8,267 nt of DNA from an uncultured Lachnospiraceae bacterium. Lineage in GTDB: Bacteria; Bacillota; Clostridia; Lachnospirales; Lachnospiraceae. The notes under the pieces are model-generated. The model was not told the origin of the DNA, did not search any database, and was given only the letters and a program-made list of their open reading frames with translations. Location of the stretch: contig CAMWLB010000126.1 in the NCBI GenBank assembly GCA_947174985.1, forward strand, positions 1 through 8,267. The letters are read 5' to 3'. How positions within the stretch are numbered: the first letter of the stretch is position 1; each line of letters starts with the position of its first letter. The position numbers and the translations under genes are program-made. Below are positions 1 to 6,867 of the stretch, in pieces.

Positions 1-147
1 CCCATAGCCAGCGGGCGCTTTTGCGATAAATGCCGCAGAGACCTGACGAAGGGATTAAATGAGGCAATTCATGTCGCAAAGCCGGAACCGGTGGAGGAGC
101 CGAAGAAAGAAAAGGACGGCAATAAGATGCGGTTCTTAAATCAATAA
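1..147 (+). CDS. C-terminal fragment of a zinc-ribbon protein, YvyF/TIGR03826-like flagellar-operon family
   Basis: This is the 3' end of a gene whose start lies before the window; 48 codons are open from base 1 to a TAA at 145-147. The visible part begins with a short run containing GRFCDKCRRDL, a CxxC pair at visible residues 8 and 11 that looks like the second half of a zinc ribbon. A Lys/Glu/Pro-rich tail follows, ending MRFLNQ. From memory, YvyF/TIGR03826 proteins end the same way, with a zinc ribbon of the form CxxCG..I..G(R/K)(F/L)CxxC and a short charged tail. The role of that family is unclear beyond its location in flagellar operons of Firmicutes. The next gene starts 19 nt downstream, so this may be the start of the transcription unit running into cdaA. 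Family assignment is tentative because only the C-terminus is present; any other two-CxxC zinc-ribbon protein is possible. Confidence 0.55.
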   Translation, partial: PIASGRFCDKCRRDLTKGLNEAIHVAKPEPVEEPKKEKDGNKMRFLNQ

Positions 148-166
148 AGGACGAAAGGCATAAGGC

Positions 167-562
167 ATGTTAAATGAAGAAAGAATCATATTGATGACGA
201 AGCTCGCGTCATATGAGTCCGGTGAGGGAAAGAAAAATGCCGCTATCGGGAGTTATTTCCGCAGCGATTATATTGGTATGCAGGTTGTGAAATCTGTTAT
301 CTATGCAACGATTGCATTTTTTATCATGTTCGGACTGTATATTCTATATGATTTTGAAGTTTTTATGGCAGAGATTTATAAGATGGATTTATTTGAATTC
401 GCAAAGAGTGTGCTGAAGTTTTACGGCGTGACTGTGGCAGGTTTTGCGGTCGTGACTTATATTGTCTATGCCTATCGGTACAGCAAAGCCAAAAAAAGCT
501 TGAAAAACTATTATAACAATCTGAAAAAGCTGGCTTCCCTGTACGATAAAAACAAAAAATAG
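167..562 (+). CDS. Small two-helix membrane protein of unknown function
   Basis: I do not recognise this 131-residue protein. It has a hydrophilic N-terminal region (residues 1-40) with the start MLNEERIILMTKLASYE, then a membrane segment at about 43-62 and a second at about 86-103. A Lys/Tyr-rich amphipathic C-terminal stretch (104-131) is probably helical and cytoplasmic. No signal peptide or catalytic motif is visible. Both termini are probably cytoplasmic, judged by the positive charges at residues 22-23 and 104-113. The ATG at 167 is preceded by AAAGG at 154-158 with 8-nt spacing, which supports this start. It lies 19 nt after the zinc-ribbon gene and 14 nt before the next membrane-protein gene, so it is very likely translated from the same mRNA as cdaA. 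I infer a membrane-associated accessory role but cannot name one. Confidence 0.85.
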   Translation: MLNEERIILMTKLASYESGEGKKNAAIGSYFRSDYIGMQVVKSVIYATIAFFIMFGLYILYDFEVFMAEIYKMDLFEFAKSVLKFYGVTVAGFAVVTYIVYAYRYSKAKKSLKNYYNNLKKLASLYDKNKK

Positions 563-576
563 TTGAAAGGCCTATT

Positions 577-1713
577 ATGAGAAACTTACTGGAAATAAAA
601 GAACTGATAAAAAGATTTTACAGTAAAAATGAAGTGTTTATTGTGCCGGTGCTCAAATTTCTACTGGCGCTGATAGCGCTTTTAAACATCAACAAGCAGC
701 TCGGCTACATGACCCGTATCAACAATATCGCGATTGTACTGATAGTGTCACTGATGTGTTCTTTTCTGCCGACGGGCTGTATTATCCTGTTTTCGGCATT
801 GTTTGTACTATTACATCTGTACACCCTCGCCATAGAAGCAGCGGTGGTTGGATTTGCCATGTTTTTAGTTATGTTTTTGCTGTTTTTCCGCTTTTCACCG
901 AAGGATTCGCTGGTGGTACTGATAACGCCGCTGCTGCTCGGATTGCGAGTTCCCTATGTTGTACCGGTTGTCATGGGGTTGCTGGGAACGCCTGCTTCTG
1001 CCGTTTCAATCGGATGCGGTGTGGTAGTATACCATTTGGTGCATTTTGTATCGCTCAGTGCGCCTTCCATCAAGGCGTTGGATGCGAACGAGGCAACTGC
1101 CAGACTGAGAATGGTGATAGACGGCATTATCAACAATAAAGAAATGATGGTTATGGTGGCGGCTTTTGCTTTTACTGTGATTCTGGTATACATTATTCGA
1201 AGGCTGTCTGTTGACCACTCGTGGACGATTGCCATGATAGCAGGAACCATTATGAACATTGTGATTCTGCTGATAGGTGATTTAATGTATGATACGAATG
1301 TATCGGTGATTGGTGTGATCTTTGGTTCGCTGGTTTCTCTCGGTCTGTGTGTGGTACTGCAGTTCTTTATGTTTAATGTGGACTATACCAGAACTGAGAA
1401 GGTACAGTTTGAAGACGATGAATATTATTACTATGTAAAAGCGGTTCCAAAGATGACAGTAGCGGCACCGGAAAAAACGGTAAAGCGAATTAATACACAG
1501 ATTGGACGTTCGCCGCAGCAGGAACGCACTGCACAAAGCGGGCGCTCTTCCCGCTCCGGCAGTGTGGCACATCAGCCCTCCAGAGGCGGCAGCGGAAAAA
1601 AAACTCAAAGAGCAGCGAGCAGACAGGCGTCATCGAGAACGGTATCGGCTTCCCGTTCCGGCACCGGAAGAGCGGATAGAGATTCTGCAGCAGACGAATT
1701 TGAAGAGACATAA
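577..1713 (+). CDS. Polytopic membrane protein of unknown function with a basic low-complexity tail, upstream of cdaA
   Basis: This 378-residue protein has no function I can name. Residues 20-265 are strongly hydrophobic and contain about eight or nine membrane segments, roughly at 20-38, 48-65, 67-85, 88-105, 110-135, 138-160, 190-207, 216-236 and 243-265. After the last segment comes an acidic and tyrosine-rich stretch (FEDDEYYYYVKAVPK, residues 278-292), then a hydrophilic tail (about 305-365) rich in Ser, Arg, Gln and Gly that ends in an acidic cap (ADEFEET). The tail looks disordered and is probably cytoplasmic. A GAAAGG ribosome site at 565-570 with 6-nt spacing supports the ATG at 577. 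It lies 14 nt after the small membrane protein and 16 nt before cdaA, which indicates one operon. My recollection is that similar proteins sit before cdaA in other Lachnospiraceae; that is not verified here. A transporter-like or scaffold role is possible, but no transporter motif is visible. Confidence 0.85.
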   Translation: MRNLLEIKELIKRFYSKNEVFIVPVLKFLLALIALLNINKQLGYMTRINNIAIVLIVSLMCSFLPTGCIILFSALFVLLHLYTLAIEAAVVGFAMFLVMFLLFFRFSPKDSLVVLITPLLLGLRVPYVVPVVMGLLGTPASAVSIGCGVVVYHLVHFVSLSAPSIKALDANEATARLRMVIDGIINNKEMMVMVAAFAFTVILVYIIRRLSVDHSWTIAMIAGTIMNIVILLIGDLMYDTNVSVIGVIFGSLVSLGLCVVLQFFMFNVDYTRTEKVQFEDDEYYYYVKAVPKMTVAAPEKTVKRINTQIGRSPQQERTAQSGRSSRSGSVAHQPSRGGSGKKTQRAASRQASSRTVSASRSGTGRADRDSAADEFEET

Positions 1714-1729
1714 GGTCAGGTAATTCCAT

Positions 1730-2626
1730 ATGCGATTTCAGCTTCAAAATTTAACGGACAACATGATAAGGCGTATACCGGATATGGATCTTGCGAGTAT
1801 GATTGAGATTTTGATTATTTCATTTCTCATCTACCACATCCTTATCTGGATTAAGAATACCAGAGCCTGGGCATTGCTTAAGGGTCTGGCATTCATTTTG
1901 ATTTTTTGGCTGGTCGCGGCATATTTCCACATGAACACGATACTTTGGCTGGGCAGCAACATACTGGGTTATGTGGTGACGGCGCTTATTATTGTTATGC
2001 AGCCGGAGCTCAGAAAGGCGTTGGAGGAGCTGGGAAACAAGGAGATTATTTCCAATGTACTCCCATTTTCGGGGACGAAGCGGGCAGAAGGTGCTTTCTC
2101 AGACAGAACCATCAATGAGATAGCCAAGGCATGTGTGGAAATGGGTAAGGTGAAAACAGGTGCTTTGATTGTAATCGAATGTAAGTCCCCTTTGGGAGAT
2201 TTTGAGCGCACCGGTATCGACGTGGACGGTCTGGTAACCAGCCAGCTATTAATCAATATATTTGAGCACAACACACCGTTACATGACGGTGCTGTTATTG
2301 TGCGCGGAAACAGGGTGGCTTCGGCGACCTGTTATCTGCCCCTGTCGGATAATCTGAATCTGGATAAGAATTTGGGAACCCGTCATAGGGCAGGGCTGGG
2401 TATTTCGGAGGTGACAGATGCCGTCACGGTTATTGTGTCGGAGGAAACAGGGAAAATCAGTGTGGCTTACAAGGGTGGGCTGACGCGTAACCTTGACAGC
2501 GAGGGTCTGAAAGAAATGCTGAGAATTGCACAGCCGGGCGGCAGTGAAGATACAAAGAAGGGTTATAAAATCTTTAAGGGAAGGAGCCGGACGGACAAAG
2601 TTGAAAACAGGAAAAAAAATAATTAA
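1730..2626 (+). CDS. cdaA: Diadenylate cyclase CdaA (c-di-AMP synthase)
   Basis: CdaA (DacA, YbbP family) condenses two ATP into cyclic di-AMP, which controls potassium and osmolyte uptake and cell-wall homeostasis in Firmicutes. The protein has 298 residues, near the family's usual 270-300. Three membrane segments lie at about 22-41, 45-66 and 70-90. A short coiled linker (91-105) leads into the DAC domain. The catalytic signatures are intact: DGA at 186-188 within LHDGAVIVRGNRV, and RHR at 218-220 within GTRHRAGLG. The SEETG segment at 237-241 also matches the family. The ATG at 1730 follows AGG-type sites at 1712-1720; the extra N-terminal residues before the first helix are a little longer than in B. 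subtilis CdaA, so the ATG at codon 12 (1763) is an alternative start. Downstream are cdaR (26-nt overlap) and glmM, the classic module in which CdaR and GlmM modulate cyclase activity. Confidence 0.97.
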   Translation: MRFQLQNLTDNMIRRIPDMDLASMIEILIISFLIYHILIWIKNTRAWALLKGLAFILIFWLVAAYFHMNTILWLGSNILGYVVTALIIVMQPELRKALEELGNKEIISNVLPFSGTKRAEGAFSDRTINEIAKACVEMGKVKTGALIVIECKSPLGDFERTGIDVDGLVTSQLLINIFEHNTPLHDGAVIVRGNRVASATCYLPLSDNLNLDKNLGTRHRAGLGISEVTDAVTVIVSEETGKISVAYKGGLTRNLDSEGLKEMLRIAQPGGSEDTKKGYKIFKGRSRTDKVENRKKNN

Positions 2627-3905
2627 AAGATTGTTCAATAACTGGGCGCTGAAGCTTTTTTCCCTGATAGCGGCGGTACTGCTCTGGCTTCTGGTAATGA
2701 ATATAGAGGACCCCGAGGATCAGAGAAGCTACTACAACATTCCGGTAAGGCTGACGAATACGGAAGTCCTGACCGATGCGGGAATGGTGTATGAGGTTCT
2801 GGACAGGACGGATACGGTGAGAACCGTCACTATTATTGCTCCCAAAACCGTGAGAGATGAACTGAGCGCAAGCGATATTATCGCAGAAGCGGATTTCAGC
2901 AAGCTGACAGTGACAAATACAGTGGAGATAGAGTTTTATTCATTGCGTTACAATGATAAAATAATCAGCATAACGGGAAGCAATGAAATCTTAAAGTTGA
3001 ACATTGAAGCGAAGAAAATGAAGCGGCTGGCGGTAGAGGTGCAGACCACCGGCGAAGTTGCCGAAGGGTATATTGTGAGCAGTGTTACCCCCGACCAGAA
3101 CCGGATTGAAGTAACCGGACCGGAATCGGCGGTGTCACGGATTGCCAGTGCGGTTGTTAAGGTTGATGTAACGGATTCCACAAGTGATATTTCCACGAAT
3201 GCGGACGTAATATTATATGATGCCGACGGCAAGGAGATATCCATGGATAATTTGTCAGTCAATGTAAATTCCGTTTTGGTGCGAGTCAAGATACTGGCAA
3301 CCAAGACAGTGCCTGTCCGTTATTCTGTGACAGGTGTACCGGCGGCGGGTTATCTGTTTACGGGAGAAGTTTCCGGCATGCCGGAGCAGGTGACGATTGC
3401 AGGCACATCTTCTGTACTTGAGGGCGTGCGAAGTATTGTAATACCGGAGGAGCATTTGGATATCAGCAATCGGACAGAGAACCTGACAGTCAATATAAAT
3501 ATAGCAGATTATCTGCCCGAGGACACCGTACTTGAGGATGATTCCTTTAACGGAAGGGCTGCGGTGACGGTGCATATCGAAAAAGAATATACGCGAAATA
3601 TGAATATTGCTGCGGATCACATTAGAATAACAGGTGTTCCTGACGGATACACGGTGGTTCTGGAAGAATCTGATTCTTCCCGCGTGTTAAGTGTCAGAGG
3701 GCTGCGTTCAGCAGTCGAGGGCATTAGCGAGGCTTCCCTGTATGGTACGATCCATATTCCGGATTTTATGGAAGCGCACAATATGGAGCATCTGGCGGAA
3801 GGAACCTATGAGGCGGTGGCAGAGTTTTCAATTGAAGATGAAATTACCATCGTGCAGCCTTTCAGGGTAAGAATTATCATAACAAGTTTGGAGGAATCAG
3901 AATAA
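2601..3905 (+). CDS. cdaR: CdaA regulatory protein CdaR, YbbR-repeat membrane protein
   Basis: CdaR (YbbR) is the membrane-anchored partner that modulates CdaA activity. The likely form has 434 residues: a short basic N-terminus (MKTGKKIIKRLFNNW), one membrane helix at about residues 16-34 (ALKLFSLIAAVLLWLLVMNI), then an extracytoplasmic region made of about four consecutive beta-rich YbbR repeats. Repeat hallmarks include VTITGP/VEVTGPESAV-type strands, for example IEVTGPESAVSRI and VTIAGTSSVLEGV. I chose the TTG at 2601 because the protein then starts just before the helix, as CdaR proteins usually do. An AAGGAG at 2581-2586 precedes it, although the 14-nt spacing is long. The frame stays open upstream to a TTG at 2526, but that would add 25 residues lying entirely within cdaA. 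The start lies inside cdaA, suggesting translational coupling. Its stop codon abuts the ATG of glmM with no gap. Confidence 0.93.
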   Translation: MKTGKKIIKRLFNNWALKLFSLIAAVLLWLLVMNIEDPEDQRSYYNIPVRLTNTEVLTDAGMVYEVLDRTDTVRTVTIIAPKTVRDELSASDIIAEADFSKLTVTNTVEIEFYSLRYNDKIISITGSNEILKLNIEAKKMKRLAVEVQTTGEVAEGYIVSSVTPDQNRIEVTGPESAVSRIASAVVKVDVTDSTSDISTNADVILYDADGKEISMDNLSVNVNSVLVRVKILATKTVPVRYSVTGVPAAGYLFTGEVSGMPEQVTIAGTSSVLEGVRSIVIPEEHLDISNRTENLTVNINIADYLPEDTVLEDDSFNGRAAVTVHIEKEYTRNMNIAADHIRITGVPDGYTVVLEESDSSRVLSVRGLRSAVEGISEASLYGTIHIPDFMEAHNMEHLAEGTYEAVAEFSIEDEITIVQPFRVRIIITSLEESE

Positions 3906-5255
3906 ATGGGACGTTTATTCGGCACTGACGGTGTCAGAGGGATTGCAAATGAAGAATTGACCCCACTGCTTGCTATGCAGCTTGGGCAGGCAGGCGCGTA
4001 TGTACTTACCAAGGAAAAAGAGCACAAGCCGACCATGATGGTTGGCTGTGATACCAGAATTTCAGGAGATATGCTGGCAAATGCTTTGATGGCGGGCGCC
4101 TGCTCGGTGGGCGCTAACTGTGTCTATGTAGGTGTGATTCCTACGCCTGCAATTGCATATCTCACAAAAAAGTATAAGGTAGATGCGGGGGTTGTGATTT
4201 CCGCTTCGCACAATCCGGTAGAGTTTAACGGTATCAAATTTTTTAATGGAAATGGGTATAAACTTCCCGATGAACTGGAAGATGAGATAGAAGCGCTGAT
4301 TCGGTGCAATATGCAGGGCGTGAAGTTTCCGACTGGTTCAGGAGTAGGAAAGATTAAGTATCGTACGGATGCAAGGGAAGAATATATCAACCATGCGATT
4401 CAGTCGGTGGCAGTAGAGTTGAAAGGCTTAAAGATTGTGGCAGATTGTGCCGAGGGCGCATCCTACTACACATCGATAGAAGCACTGAAGGAATTGGGAG
4501 CTGAGGTAGTGGCAATACATAACAATCCGGACGGTACCAATATCAATGCAAACTGTGGTTCCACACATATGGAGGAACTGCAGGCAAGGGTGGTATATGA
4601 AAAGGCAAATATCGGTCTGGCGTTTGATGGGGATGCAGACAGGCTTCTTGCGGTAGACGAAAATGGAAAAATCGTTGACGGGGATCAGATTATGGCTATT
4701 GTCGGCAATCACATGAAGCGTGAAGGCAGACTGAAAAAGGACACCATTGTGGCTACTGTTATGAGCAATTTGGGCTTTTTCCTGATGGCGGAGCAAAACG
4801 GCATTACGGCGGAACAGACAAAGGTGGGAGACCGCTATGTGCTGGAGCGCATGCGTGAAATTGGAGCCAGTCTTGGGGGAGAACAATCAGGTCATGTTAT
4901 TTTTCTCGATGAAAATACAACCGGAGATGGTTTGTTAAGCGCACTGCATCTGCTGCAGGTTATGGTAGAAACAGGAAAGCCGTTATCAGAGCTGTCCAAA
5001 GTGATGGAGGTGCTGCCTCAGGCATTGGTGAATGCAAAGGTTGCAAATCATAAAAAAGAACATTATCTGGAGTATCCGGAAATAGCCAAGGCGGTGGAGG
5101 AATTAACCGAAAAATTTGCCGGAGAGGGACGTGTGCTGATTAGGCCCTCCGGAACAGAACCGTTGGTCAGGGTTATGATAGAGGGAAAGGACAAGAAATT
5201 GATTCAGGCAGAGGCAGAACATCTGGCAAGTCTGATACAGGATATTATGTTCTAA
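3906..5255 (+). CDS. glmM: Phosphoglucosamine mutase GlmM
   Basis: GlmM is cytoplasmic and converts glucosamine-6-phosphate to glucosamine-1-phosphate, the step that feeds UDP-GlcNAc and peptidoglycan synthesis. At 449 residues it is full length. It opens with the family start MGRLFGTDGVRG. The phosphoserine loop ISASHNP has the catalytic serine at residue 101, the metal-binding loop DGDADR is at 241-246, the sugar-binding loop GGEQSGH is at 324-330, and the phosphate-binding loop RPSGTEPLVRVM is at 413-424. All key residues are intact. GGAGG at 3890-3894, inside the end of cdaR, serves the ATG at 3906 with 11-nt spacing. The gene follows the cdaR stop codon directly. In other Firmicutes GlmM binds CdaA and lowers c-di-AMP synthesis; that interaction is inferred here from synteny. 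No terminator is visible immediately after it. Confidence 0.97.
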   Translation: MGRLFGTDGVRGIANEELTPLLAMQLGQAGAYVLTKEKEHKPTMMVGCDTRISGDMLANALMAGACSVGANCVYVGVIPTPAIAYLTKKYKVDAGVVISASHNPVEFNGIKFFNGNGYKLPDELEDEIEALIRCNMQGVKFPTGSGVGKIKYRTDAREEYINHAIQSVAVELKGLKIVADCAEGASYYTSIEALKELGAEVVAIHNNPDGTNINANCGSTHMEELQARVVYEKANIGLAFDGDADRLLAVDENGKIVDGDQIMAIVGNHMKREGRLKKDTIVATVMSNLGFFLMAEQNGITAEQTKVGDRYVLERMREIGASLGGEQSGHVIFLDENTTGDGLLSALHLLQVMVETGKPLSELSKVMEVLPQALVNAKVANHKKEHYLEYPEIAKAVEELTEKFAGEGRVLIRPSGTEPLVRVMIEGKDKKLIQAEAEHLASLIQDIMF

Positions 5256-5261
5256 AAAGGC

Positions 5262-5290
5262 TTGTGAATCATGTCAAAAAATGTTATAGT
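5262..5290 (+). promoter_or_regulatory. Sigma-A-type extended -10 promoter for the HPr gene
   Basis: TTGTGA at 5262-5267 and TATAGT at 5285-5290 are separated by 17 bp. A TG at 5282-5283 makes an extended -10 (TGTTATAGT). Transcription would start near 5297, about 25 nt before the HPr ATG. This gives HPr expression independent of the cdaA-glmM operon, although readthrough from glmM is also likely. Called by eye. Confidence 0.65.
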
Positions 5291-5307
5291 GAATAAAGAA
5301 GGAAAGT

Positions 5308-5312
5308 GGAGG
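5308..5312 (+). promoter_or_regulatory. Ribosome binding site that sets the HPr start
   Basis: GGAGG lies 9 nt before the ATG at 5322. The in-frame ATG at 5271 has no such site and lies between the -35 and -10 boxes of the promoter, so it would be upstream of the transcription start. This fixes the start at 5322. Confidence 0.85.
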
Positions 5313-5321
5313 TATTGCAGC

Positions 5322-5585
5322 ATGGTTAGCCAGAAAGTGACAATTAAAAACCCAACCGGACTGCATTTGCGACCGGCAGGGATTTTGTGCAAGGAAGCGA
5401 TGAAATTTAAATCTCTGATAACATTCCGGTTCAGAGATAATACGGCTAATGCCAAGAGTGTGTTAAGTGTATTGGGTGCATGTGTAAAGTGTGGGGACGA
5501 AATAGAATTTATTTGCGAAGGTGAAGATGAGGAGAGCGCGTTAAAAGCGCTTGTGGAAGCGATAGAAAGCGGTCTTGGCGAATAA
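5322..5585 (+). CDS. ptsH: Phosphocarrier protein HPr
   Basis: HPr carries phosphate from Enzyme I to sugar-specific EIIA proteins in the PTS. In Firmicutes it is also phosphorylated on Ser46 by HPr kinase, for carbon catabolite control with CcpA. From the ATG at 5322 the protein has 87 residues, the canonical length. His15 sits in NPTGLHLRPAG (residues 10-20) and Ser46 in NAKSVLSVLG (43-52), so both regulatory sites are present and this is not a Crh-like protein lacking His15. Most HPr proteins have HARPA; the HLRPA form seen here is one I associate with Lachnospiraceae. A CxxC pair (Cys54, Cys57) occurs just after the Ser46 helix. No ptsI is adjacent. The gene has its own promoter and is followed by a strong terminator. 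Paralogous HPr-domain proteins cannot be excluded. Confidence 0.92.
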   Translation: MVSQKVTIKNPTGLHLRPAGILCKEAMKFKSLITFRFRDNTANAKSVLSVLGACVKCGDEIEFICEGEDEESALKALVEAIESGLGE

Positions 5586-5598
5586 GAAATCAGTATAA

Positions 5599-5632
5599 AA
5601 AAAGGAAGGGAGTATTGACTCCCTTCCTTTTT
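5599..5632. terminator. Bidirectional intrinsic terminator between HPr and the DUF3048 gene
   Basis: A perfect 15-bp inverted repeat (arms 5599-5613 and 5618-5632) encloses a 4-nt loop (ATTG). The inner stem is GGAAGGGAGT paired with ACTCCCTTCC, and the outer stem is A/T. On the plus strand the arm ends in five T; on the minus strand the transcript ends in seven T. It lies 13 nt after the HPr stop and 13 nt from the stop of the convergent lipoprotein gene, so it can end both transcripts. Confidence 0.92.
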
Positions 5633-5645
5633 ACATGCATGAAAA

Positions 5646-6818
5646 TTATTTGTAAATAGGCTCACGACCAGCCTGTGCGATTGCAATAAAGGTATGTCCG
5701 GTGTTGATTTCGATTTCATTGCCATCCATATCATAGTATCTGGTCGGCGAATAATCGTCAGTCTTTTCCCATGTAATCTTGATGCCACGTCCCTGTGTAA
5801 AGTAATAACCGCTGCGTCCGGAATCATGAACCTGGAAAACCAGATATTTGTGGTCAGGACGGTATTCCCAGTAGGTGTCCTGCACAATAATATTAGTAAA
5901 GGCAAGCTGCTCACCTGTCAACTGGTCAATCTGCGGAGAACCATACAAGTACTTCAGGTAGGTGCCGGTCTCTTCGTCATACTCGAAAGAAGATTTGGTG
6001 GTGGTAAAAATCTTGGAAAGGTCAATCTCTGTCGCGGTAAAAGAACCTTTCGCATCTTCAAGCGTATTTAACTCTGCCATGGGAGCGAAATTAAAATGAT
6101 CCGGCTCCCAGTAACGATCTCTGTGCTCTGTCTCGTAATTCAGTTTCTGAATTGCTGCAGCCAGCTTTGCACCATTGGTATAGCCATTGTGGATGCTGGG
6201 ATTAGCCGGGTCAGAGCGGTAAAAAGCATCACTTCCTACTGCAGGAGCCATCATATCAGAGGTACCAACGCTGCAGGCGCTCAGGTTATTGACATCACTG
6301 CGGTTTACAACGTCAACCAGATAAAAAGGACCACCCCAGTGTACAAGGAAGGAATCCCATTCCATGCTCCAGTATGCGTAATAGTCACGGCAGCTTCTGA
6401 TATTGCCGATTTGTTCCAAGTCCTGCCAGTCTTCGATGATACCCATCTGACGGGACATTTCGCCTTCTTCCATACACTCATACAGTACGCCGGCAAGACC
6501 GATGCCGTACTGGGGCTGTGAACCTCTATCAGTAGGGAACATAACGGCGATGGGGCGGGCGTTGGCAACTTCTTCATCAATCCATTCATTGGTGAGGGAA
6601 CTGTGTACCATGCCTTCCTGAGGAGGCTGCTCGCTCGGTTTATTATCTTCCGGTTCCGGTGTCTGTGCATCGGAAGGGTCTGGCGTCGTCACGTCGGTAG
6701 AATCCACAGGCTGTATCAAATCGTCAGGACGCTGTGGACCTTCTTTCTTATCACCACATCCGCCGAATGCAAGCAGGGCAGACAGGGATAATAATAAAAA
6801 CAGATTATTTCGTTTCAT
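5646..6818 (-). CDS. DUF3048 (YerB-like) lipoprotein
   Basis: This 390-residue predicted lipoprotein belongs to the DUF3048 family (B. subtilis YerB); its biochemical role is not established. A short basic N-terminus and hydrophobic stretch (6-18) lead to a lipobox-like FGGC, with Cys21 as the likely lipidated residue; Phe at -3 is less usual than Leu. A Pro/Asp/Glu/Thr-rich linker (about 22-70) should hold the domain away from the membrane. The N-terminal DUF3048 domain shows ARPIAVMFPTDRGSQPQYGI (87-106), VLYECMEEGEMSRQMGII (111-128) and IGNIRSCRDYY (137-147). The C-terminal domain carries GRGIKITWEKTDDYSPTRYYDMDGNEIEIN in outline (343-372) and ends near GHTFIAI. The ATG at 6818 has GAGAGGA at 6825-6831 with 6-nt spacing. 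It is convergent with HPr and shares its terminator. It has its own promoter at the end of the upstream gene. Confidence 0.92.
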   Translation of the reverse strand: MKRNNLFLLLSLSALLAFGGCGDKKEGPQRPDDLIQPVDSTDVTTPDPSDAQTPEPEDNKPSEQPPQEGMVHSSLTNEWIDEEVANARPIAVMFPTDRGSQPQYGIGLAGVLYECMEEGEMSRQMGIIEDWQDLEQIGNIRSCRDYYAYWSMEWDSFLVHWGGPFYLVDVVNRSDVNNLSACSVGTSDMMAPAVGSDAFYRSDPANPSIHNGYTNGAKLAAAIQKLNYETEHRDRYWEPDHFNFAPMAELNTLEDAKGSFTATEIDLSKIFTTTKSSFEYDEETGTYLKYLYGSPQIDQLTGEQLAFTNIIVQDTYWEYRPDHKYLVFQVHDSGRSGYYFTQGRGIKITWEKTDDYSPTRYYDMDGNEIEINTGHTFIAIAQAGREPIYK

Positions 6819-6848
6819 GATTAGTCCTCTCTTTCGTTCAAATAATCT

Positions 6849-6867
6849 TGTGCTTCATTATAGCACA
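6849..6867. repeat. Perfect 6-bp inverted repeat straddling the DUF3048 -10 box
   Basis: TGTGCT (6849-6854) and AGCACA (6862-6867) are perfect inverted arms separated by 7 bp. The dyad encloses the -10 box and covers the predicted transcription start. It could be a repressor operator. With no T-tract after the stem it is a poor terminator candidate. Confidence 0.5.

Noticed and set aside
1502..1723. Open plus-strand frame overlapping the tail of the polytopic membrane protein, considered as a small gene or frameshift
   Set aside because: The GC-rich low-complexity tail leaves several frames open by chance; there is no ribosome site and the main frame runs through to its stop 16 nt before cdaA.
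2526..2600. Longer CdaR reading from a TTG at 2526
   Set aside because: It adds 25 basic residues fully inside cdaA, has no nearby ribosome site, and moves the membrane anchor away from the N-terminus where CdaR normally has it.
4428..4886. Antisense open frame of 152 codons within glmM
   Set aside because: A shadow of a strongly conserved gene; its composition (many Cys and His) is not protein-like and it has no start signals.
5271..5321. HPr starting at the ATG at 5271
   Set aside because: It lies inside the predicted promoter, has no ribosome site and would give an atypical 17-residue extension; the ATG at 5322 gives canonical His15 and Ser46 numbering.
5252..5914. Long minus-strand open frame spanning HPr and the terminator
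   Set aside because: It runs antisense through HPr, across the perfect terminator and into the lipoprotein gene in another frame; no domain is recognisable.
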